Source: Oncomelania hupensis
Taxonomy: Eukaryota > Mollusca > Gastropoda > Littorinimorpha > Pomatiopsidae
Assembly (NCBI GenBank): GCA_036898135.1
Contig: CM072527.1
Coordinates: forward strand, 700,873 to 764,872
Reading direction: 5' to 3'
DNA length: 64,000 nucleotides
Made by a program: the position numbers and the translations under genes. Under the pieces are notes generated by a model. It was not told the DNA's origin. It did no database searches and saw only the letters and a program-made list of their open reading frames with translations. How positions within the stretch are numbered: position 1 is the first letter of the stretch; each line of letters starts with the position of its first letter. Positions 56,489-64,000 of this stretch are shown here, in pieces.

Positions 56489-57796
56489 GTACAAGAAGAA
56501 ACGCACTAACACTGATCTAGAAAAACTGTGTGGTAGTCCACTCTCCTAAAAACGCACATTGGGCCAACCAGAACAAATATCCCAATGATGAGACAGTAGC
56601 AAATATCAAGAACAGTAGCAGCATAGACCCATCAAGGAGCTAAATATTCTAAGTGAATTTGGACATTTAAGTTAATAGAGTGTTTAGAGAATTATGTATA
56701 GAGTAGAGGAAATAAATGTGATATTTACTGTGAACAAGTGGCTGGACTACCTATGTTTCATAGCCGTGTGAGAGCTAGTGTGTCAGTAAATCTTTTACCA
56801 TTTTCTCCTTATCTATATAACGCTATCCGCACACAGACCAGGCTAAACATATACAAGTATTAAGATTAGTCATAGGGTGATTACACTAACCAATCTCCGC
56901 AGACGAAATACAAGTGGGTAATAGCATTCCATTGTGCAGAGCCCAGCAACAATAGACCCACCGTCACATTTATGTTGACCTCTTCAGCAGTCTCTGCCGC
57001 TGGTTGCAGGATTTGAGGTTTAGCCTCAATCCTGATTTAGTCACTCTTTTAAAAAAACTTTATTTATTTATTTATTTTACATTTCTAGCTACGGAAAAGT
57101 AAGCTTACGAAGAACCGTCTCGAACAGACACGAAACACCGAAGGACGGTGGCAAATGAAAAAAAAAAAAACTACTTCCTGTTTTTCTCAATAATATTACG
57201 AACTATATTTCAGGAGAGCGGAGTATTCCGGAGAAAATAAAGCAGCGTAAAATGCGGCCTAAAGCGGTTTACAGCAGTTGGTTTTTTTCCCCATCGCAGG
57301 GACTTTAGTGCCGCGTGCGCGCGGAATCACTACGCCTCATTGGAATAAGTACGCTGACCTGGGGTAGGGCCTAGTAGAAAGCCGAACGTAAGTCTGAACT
57401 AGACTCTGCTACGCAATGTGGTCATATTCCATTCTTTCTGCTGTCTATTTGTTCTGATATTCCGTATCAAAAGGTGTACACTGTGAACCTCAAACATAAA
57501 ATCTTGTGCTCTTCTTTCTCTTCTCGGTTCGAGAAGCCGTCAGTTTGGCTGTCGAATTGTGTGTTGTCGTTTCTTGATGCTGTCTTGATGAAAACAAACA
57601 AACAAAAACATAACTCTTTCTTTTTCGTTTGATTAGGCTGATGCAGCCATCGGCATAATGTGAAGAAAGCACATTTTCTAATAATTTACCATTTAAAAAA
57701 CAACACGTCTTTCTTATTTTTTAATTTTTTAATGTCTTTTTAAAAATCAGAATTTAGTACTCTTTGCATTGACTTTGCCTTGGCGTTTGAATTCTT
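56489..57796. other. No gene recognised after a possible 3' UTR
   Basis: 56489-56735 may be 3' UTR. The acceptor-like CCCCATCGCAG at 57299 and GTAAGT at 57387 bound a segment with stops in all frames, so it is not coding. Confidence 0.4.
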
Positions 57797-57802
57797 TTTT
57801 TT

Positions 57803-57833
<31 letters not shown>

Positions 57834-57939
57834 GGTACGTTCTTACTTTGTGTGTGTGTGTGTGTCTGTGTGTGTGTGTAGGTGGGTGTGGGTGAGTGTG
57901 TGTGTAGGTGGGTGTGGGTGTGTGTGTGTGTGTGTGTAT

Positions 57940-58003
<64 letters not shown>
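57797..58003. repeat. T18/G22 homopolymer pair and (GT)n
   Basis: An uninterrupted T run passes directly into an uninterrupted G run (57797-57834), then GT with GG interruptions to 58003. Confidence 0.95.
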
Positions 58004-58009
58004 TCTCTT

Positions 58010-58116
58010 GTCTCCTTTCTCTTTCCGCATCCGACTCCAGACCCTCCTGTTTCTCTCTCTTTGTGTCTCTCTCTCCCCTCTGTCTGTGTCTGTCTCTGTG
58101 TGCCTCTCTCTCCCCC

Positions 58117-58147
<31 letters not shown>

Positions 58148-58691
58148 ATCCTCTGTCTGTCTGTCTCTGTGTCTCTCTTTCCTCTGTCTGTCTCTCAGTC
58201 TCTTTCTCTCTCCTCTGTCTGCCTGTCTGTCTCTGTGTCTCTCTGTCTTCCTTCTCTGTCTATCAGTATCTGTGTGTCTCTCTCTCCTCTGTCTGTCTCT
58301 GTGTCAGTTTGTCTCTGTCTCTCTCCCTTATCTATCTGTCTCTGTGTCTTTCTATTTGTCTCTCCCTCTTCCTGTGTCTGTCTTTCTGTCCCTCTTTCTC
58401 TCTCCAAAGTAATGCCTCTTTTTCGGCCAAACGTTCGTGATGAGAAGGTGAAGAGTGAAGCAAAAAACGGGGTGTGGGGAGTGATGGAGATTGGGGAAGA
58501 GAGAGAGTGAGAGAGAGAGAGAGGGAGAGAAAGAGATAGAGGGAGAGAGAAAGAGAGAGGGAGAGAGAAAGAGAGAGAGAACGCGAATACGAATACGAAT
58601 TTTATATTCCAAAAATTTAGGCCATCGTCCCTTTGGAAGGGGTGTGTACAAGAAATAATAAACAACAAACATTGAATATATCACAGCATAC

Positions 58692-58767
<76 letters not shown>

Positions 58768-58874
58768 CAAGAGGGAGGCGGGGGTGAGAGAGATAGAGAA
58801 AGAGACGGAATGAGCGAGAAAGAAAGACAGACAGAGACAAAGGAAGTGAGGGGAGGGAGGGACAGAAAGAACGT

Positions 58875-58924
<50 letters not shown>

Positions 58925-58970
58925 GGGAGAGAGAGGGAGAGAGAAATGGAGAGAGAGGAAGAGAGAGCGT
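58010..58970. repeat. CT-rich then GA-rich low-complexity blocks
   Basis: CTGTCT/CTCTGT-rich to about 58410, GA-rich 58500-58580, GA runs 58695-58765 and 58877-58920. The long overlapping frames (SLSLCVSL, RERERE) come from dinucleotide repeats. Confidence 0.9.
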
Positions 58971-59190
58971 TGTGGACTGAGACGGAGGGAAAGAGGGAGG
59001 AATTGAGCATCTAGGAACATTTTCTATTGCGTTTGAGGATTAAATGGGAAAGGATGGGGGTGATTGAGGAAAATCATCCAAATCCATAGGCAAAATGAAC
59101 TCTTTCTTGTCAATCTTTCTGTTTTATTTCTGCTCTCCTTCCTTCCTTTATTTTCCACACTTTCTCCCGTTTTTTCCTTGTCTAATCCAG

Positions 59191-59310
59191 AATGACAGCC
59201 TGAGTGGACATACCAGGAGAGGATCAGACAGAGGAAGATGCATGAGCGGGCGAGAATGTGGGGAGCTTGTGGTAGTCTTTGACGACGATAATTTCAGCTT
59301 AGCGTGGCAG
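59191..59310 (+). CDS. Candidate internal exon (120 bp, phase 0/0)
   Basis: A strong acceptor (TCCCGTTTTTTCCTTGTCTA, ATCCAG) ends at 59190. 40 open codons follow: NDSLSGHTRRGSDRGRCMSG, then RECGELVVVFDDDNFSLAWQ. The last codon, CAG, is followed by GT (GTTGCT, a weak donor). Without splicing, the frame closes two codons later. Length and phase suit a constitutive or cassette exon and match the donor at 52292. The polar, RG-rich first half and the ELVVVFDDD strand-like second half look coding. I do not recognise the family. Confidence 0.5.
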
Positions 59311-59539
59311 GTTGCTTGAGAATGAATATTTATCGATGCTTTAATGTATTAAGCTTGCTGTTTGTTATATTCAGCGAGTTGTAGTATTCATGCAATATTG
59401 CCATGTGCCTTCAGTCGTGTTATTTCAGGTCGCGCTTTTGCCGTCGTCGCTCTACGCACTTTGTATTCGGGTACAATATCCTGACTTTATTGAAATGAGT
59501 GGAACATGGCGGCTTGAGTTGGAGCTTATATCGGCCGGG

Positions 59540-59590
59540 TCCTTCAGCAGCTCTTGAGCTGGAAAAGCGTTATATAAAAACAATGTAATA
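59540..59590 (+). mobile_element. SINE-2 tail only
   Basis: GCAGCTCTTGAGCTGGAAAA, GCGTTATATAAAA: a ~50-bp 3' end, probably a severely 5'-truncated insertion. 59311-59539 shows no further exon. Confidence 0.6.
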
Positions 59591-59807
59591 AAATAAACCG
59601 ATCGAATAAAATACAACGCAATGTAAGGATTGTGTGACTTTGTATTTCTAACAACCTTGCACATTCATGTAGAAGTGCTAGTACTATTCCATTCCACGAC
59701 GTTACCACAGTACACACTTCTTTAGGAGCAGTTGGCGAGGTATAGTGGGTCCTCGTTAGCACAGTGGTAGCAGACTTCAATTTTTTACAACTATATATCT
59801 ATCTATC

Positions 59808-60372
59808 TATCATATCCTGTAACTCGAAGGTCGTTGGGGAGTTTCCTTTTCTTCACCACTGTGAGCATGTCATCGTGTAGTCCTGTCTTTCCAAATGGGT
59901 TTCAACCTTGTCAGGGCAGCAGTTGTTTGTGCGATCCCGGAGAGGACTTCATGTCGGAAGCCATTGTCTGATACAATGACTCCTAAATATTTGAAGCTAT
60001 GCACTGTGTTGAGGGATTGGCCTTGGACTTTGATGTCCGTGTTGATGCCATTGGTGTTGTTGGTCATCATTTTGGTCTTCTCTGCACTTATTTCCATTCC
60101 ATAAGCTCTGGATATGGTTTCAAGCCTCTGTACCAGCTGTTCAAGTTTTTGTACCTCTCCAGCCAATCCATCAATGTCATCCGCAAAACGGAGGTTGGAG
60201 ATTGCTCTACTCCCTATGCTGACTGTGTCTTCGTGATCTGCAAGGGCATCTGACATGATGCGCACTAGGAAGATGTTGAAGAGTGTTGGAGAGAGTAGGC
60301 ATTCTTGACGCACACCGATTGTTATTCTGAACCAGTTAAGCCTACCTATGGCGCTGATGTGGAGGACTGCAC
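59808..60372 (-). pseudogene. LINE-A RT palm fragment with internal deletion
   Basis: Minus codons: RQECLLSPTLFNIFLVRIMS, then ISNLRFADDIDGLAGEVQKL (FADD, the RT catalytic aspartates), AYGMEISAEKTKMM, HSFKYLGVIVSDN and TTAALTRLKPIWKDR, open for 147 codons. Immediately after, sequence jumps to the distal KKRKL and tail region (59808-59880), so a middle piece is deleted. It overlaps the part of RT missing from the copy at 1989. Confidence 0.9.
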
Positions 60373-60379
60373 TGGTAAC

Positions 60380-61149
60380 ATAAGGAAGTAGCTACCGCTT
60401 TGCTATCGAAGATCCACTAAACTTCGTCATGCTCTTGTGCACAGATAGCTTTCGCATTGCAATGACTGGTAGTCCAAAATGTTAAATTTCTTGGTGTAAA
60501 TATGTGGACAATAAATCATCTTGTTCCTTGTATCCTCGCAATAAACCCTTGTGTTGAGTTCAGGAACTGTTTAAAGGTGGTCTTGTAAATAACTTTGTGT
60601 GTGTGTTGGGGGAAGGGGGAATGGGGGAGGGGGATTTAGACAGGTTCAAAGGTGGTAAGTCTTGCAATAAAATTCATTTATGAGTTCCAAGAAGATTCAT
60701 TGAATTTGGTGGGTGGGTTTGAGTTCATAGATATTTTAAAACCACAACGCAATAAGGAAATTTATGTGGATATCAATAAATACAATCTGACGTCGTCTCG
60801 ATGCACACACGTGGAAGTTTAGCACAGTGGGCAACCACGGATACACCTCCATCTGGGGCAGGCTTTGGAAAGAGAGAGAGTGAGAGGGAGAGGGGTAGGG
60901 AGAAGAAGAGTGGGAGGATGGGAGTTTCATCAATCCATTTAGCAGCACTATAAAGTTACTGCTTAATTCTCTTTCTGTTAATTGTGTGTGTGTGTGTGTG
61001 TGTGTGCGTGTGTGTGTGTGTGTTTATGAAGGATTAATATTATAAGGTCAGCAATCAGTAGTAATCAGTAGTGTATTATACCTTTAGTTTAGTTTCATTG
61101 ATATTTCAAACAACCAATAGAGTTGCTTTACTCGTACGCTTCTTGTCAC
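60380..61149. other. No gene; GT run at 60985-61022
   Basis: AT-rich unique-looking sequence. No exon or transposon end recognised. Confidence 0.4.
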
Positions 61150-61400
61150 TGTATCTATGCTTACAGAGGTAAAGAGTTCGCCTGTCACACCGATGACCCA
61201 GGTTCGAATCCCGTGATGAATAAGAAAACCAAAGTGGCCATTTTTCACTGTCCATTTGAGCACTATGATTGCTCTGGTGGTTCAGTGTTGATTTAGGTCC
61301 CTACCCCTTGTTCCCTGGGATGGTTGTCCCCGTCTTCCATATCGCCAATGGTGAGTGTAGACGTTAAAAACTTTAATGTCCATTCAAATAGAGGACGCTC
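61150..61400 (+). mobile_element. SINE-1, head decayed
   Basis: AGAGTTCGCCTGTCACACCG, ACCCAGGTTCGAATCCCG (B box), body GCTCTGGTGGTTCAGTGTTG and TCCCTGGGATGGTTGTCC, 3' end TTTAATGTCCATTCAAATAG. It matches 9295-9529. Confidence 0.85.
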
Positions 61401-61671
61401 ATCTACAACAAGCCTGTAGCATACTGGCCATGTCAATACGCCTTGATCATACGAAGACGTTCAGGGCATTGAGGGATTTCTGCGGGTATTAGGTTTTCTC
61501 CCTCCCTACAATAATGGTATTTGAAATGTCTATAATAATAAGAATAATACAGGATGCTTTGAACGTGCCTTTCCCCAAGGCTCAAAGCACGGCGATCTAT
61601 ATCAACATACACGCTCACCTGTCTCATTTACCCTCACACACACCAAATACACATACATCACTCAAACAGGT

Positions 61672-61989
61672 GGTGTAAAGGCAGGGAGATCGCTATTAGA
61701 ATACGGAAGAAAATCTAATTTTCATTTTTGATTTTTTTTATATTGACTGCATCCTGTACCATTATTGAAGGGAGGGAGGAAACCGGAGTGCCCGGAGAAA
61801 ACCCTCGGTGACCTCAATAGTCTCGTACCTAAGTCACAGACGTTCGCCCCTTGCGGAATCGAACCCGCGACCTTCGGCATAGGAAACCGGCGACTTATCC
61901 ACTGCGCCACGAGGCCACCCCTCGAAAATCGAAAATTAAAAAAAAATCGATTTCCTTTCTGATTTCTGAGAGCGACTTGCCTTTACACC
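61672..61989. mobile_element. MITE-4 with a nested SINE-4
   Basis: GGTGTAAAGGCA at 61672 is mirrored by TGCCTTTACACC ending at 61989. The arms (61672-61740 and 61921-61989) pair at ~70%, including GAAAATC/GATTTCC and T-rich inner parts. 61741-61920 between them is a tRNA-derived SINE. Confidence 0.7.
61741..61920 (-). mobile_element. SINE-4, Arg-like tRNA head
   Basis: The minus strand opens GGCCTCGTGGCGCAGTGGAT (A box), then GTCGCGGGTTCGATTCCGC (B box). The body has GGGTTTTCTCCGGGCACTCC, a word also present in SINE-3 (TTTTTCTCCGGGTACTCCGG). It ends GGTACAGGATGCAGTCAATA. The shared TCTCCGG.ACTCCGG core suggests a common body in SINE-3 and SINE-4. Confidence 0.8.
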
Positions 61990-63078
<1,089 letters not shown>

Positions 63079-63089
63079 GAACCTCACCT

Positions 63090-63440
63090 TTTGTGGGGTT
63101 TTCTGTCTGGTGTTGGTTTGTGGGGCATTTTTTTATGGGGCTTTATGTATATATATATATAAAAAATGTTGACCTTTGTGGGGCTTTTTATATTAGACCT
63201 TTGTGGGGCTTTTTATATTAGAATTGTTTATGAGGCAGATGTATATTGTTGCTAGTTGTGGGTCATTATATGTATAAACCTATTGTGGGGTTTTCTGTCT
63301 GGTGTTGGTTTGAGGGGCATTATATATATATATGTATTTCAAAATGTAGAGCATTGTGGGGCTTTTTATAATAGAATTGTTTATGAGGCATATATATAGG
63401 CCTACTGTTGCTAGTTGTGGGCCATTATATGTTACATGTT
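63090..63440. repeat. ~192-bp tandem duplication
   Basis: TGTGGGGTTTTCTGTCTGGT and GTTGGTTTG recur at about 63092 and 63284. GGGGCTTTTTATATTAGA and TTGTTTATGAGGCA also recur. Short TA runs are included. Confidence 0.8.
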
Positions 63441-63647
63441 GTGGGCCATATATCTCTCCGTTCCGCTGACGCTGGTCACCTTTCTGTGCCACGCATCAAG
63501 CTGGAGACGTATGGTCGTCGTTCTTTCTCTTTTGCTGCTCCTACACTTTGGAATTCCTTGCCTCAGCCTCTCCGTGACACTCCTACTCTATCTGCATTCA
63601 AATCTAGACTTAAAACACATCTTTTCCATGAACACCTCTTGAAATAA
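63420..63647 (+). pseudogene. LINE C-terminus (CR1/L2-type), 5'-truncated
   Basis: Open codons: SLRSADAGHLSVPRIKLETY, GRRSFSFAAPTLWNSLPQPL, RDTPTLSAFKSRLKTHLFHE, HLLK, stop at 63645-63647. YG.RSFS.AAP.LWN.LP..LR then FK..LKTHLF is a well-known C-terminal pattern of CR1/L2-type LINE polyproteins. The family is given from that pattern. Upstream RT is absent, so this is a short 3' remnant. Confidence 0.75.
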
Positions 63648-63649
63648 AT

Positions 63650-63850
63650 TCCTGCCCACCAGCCGTCCTCAACCTCTTTTGTGGTCATCGTACCTTCATC
63701 ATCGTCGTCATCATGGTCGTCATCATCATCATTGTCGTCATCAGCCTCATCATATCATCGTCACCGTTGTCATCTTCTTTCTCAGTGTCGTCGTCATCGT
63801 CGTCGTCATCGTCGCTGTTTTCCTCATCTTCGTCGTCGTTGTGGCCCAGG
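63650..63850. repeat. Imperfect (ATC/GTC)n trinucleotide block
   Basis: CATCGTCGTCATCATGGTCG-type repeats. The remaining 63851-64000 shows nothing recognised. Confidence 0.85.
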
Positions 63851-64000
63851 TGTGTTTGGCTGCTTGAGTGTCTGTGCAGGTGTTGTGTTGTGGTGTCTTT
63901 TTGTGCTGATCATAGTAGTTGTTCCATGGCGTTTTTAAGCAAATTGCTCGTTTCTGTTTCTGTGTGAAATGCACGTATACTGATAGAGATAGACAATTTT

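Noticed and set aside
57299..57392. Exon between CCATCGCAG and GTAAGT
   Set aside because: All three frames contain stops.

Overview
The window reads as animal (metazoan) nuclear DNA. It has no bacterial-style gene packing. Instead it has non-LTR retrotransposon debris, several tRNA-derived SINE families, inverted-repeat DNA transposons, long microsatellites, tandem satellites, and a few short open segments bounded by GT/AG splice signals. The mix of families fits a marine invertebrate. A mollusc such as a sea slug is my best guess from the LINE and SINE types, but this is a low-confidence inference. Family labels used here (LINE-A, RET-1, SINE-1 to SINE-4, MITE-1 to MITE-4, FB-1) are mine.

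Layout. 0-6.2 kb: GAT microsatellites, a degraded LINE-A copy with endonuclease and part of reverse transcriptase, a 33-bp GATA-site array, and the 3' end of another LINE. 6.2-15 kb: LINE-A 3' fragments, RET-1 copies, an intact SINE-1, and a 61-bp satellite fused to MITE-1. 16.4-18 kb: a foldback element (FB-1). 18-21.5 kb: two candidate first exons. 21.6-22.4 kb: a 38-bp satellite. 22.9-24.5 kb: an unassigned block with promoter-like and splice-donor features. 25-30 kb: microsatellites, RET-1 and pyrimidine minisatellites. 31.0-31.6 kb: two same-frame small membrane-protein ORFs on the minus strand. 32-50 kb: mostly repeats, including MITE-2, MITE-3, a 40-bp MITE-1-derived array, and telomere-like repeats at 41.0 kb. 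50-60 kb: three plausible host exons (52.2, 56.3 and 59.2 kb, plus strand) among repeats. 60-64 kb: SINEs, a nested MITE/SINE pair, a 250-bp TA palindrome, and a LINE C-terminus.

The dominant biology is retroposition. LINE-A (endonuclease-RT, probably RTE-like, with a GGATA-type tail) left about ten truncated copies. RET-1, a non-autonomous retroposon of about 545-715 bp, has several copies with clean 8-12 bp target-site duplications. It shares its 3' terminus with the LINE fragment near 6 kb, its likely mobiliser. Two kinds of satellite were built from the ends of MITE-1.

No complete host gene can be assembled. The exon calls rest on reading frame plus splice-site patterns only and need transcript evidence. 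I found no CRISPR, prokaryotic or viral gene system.
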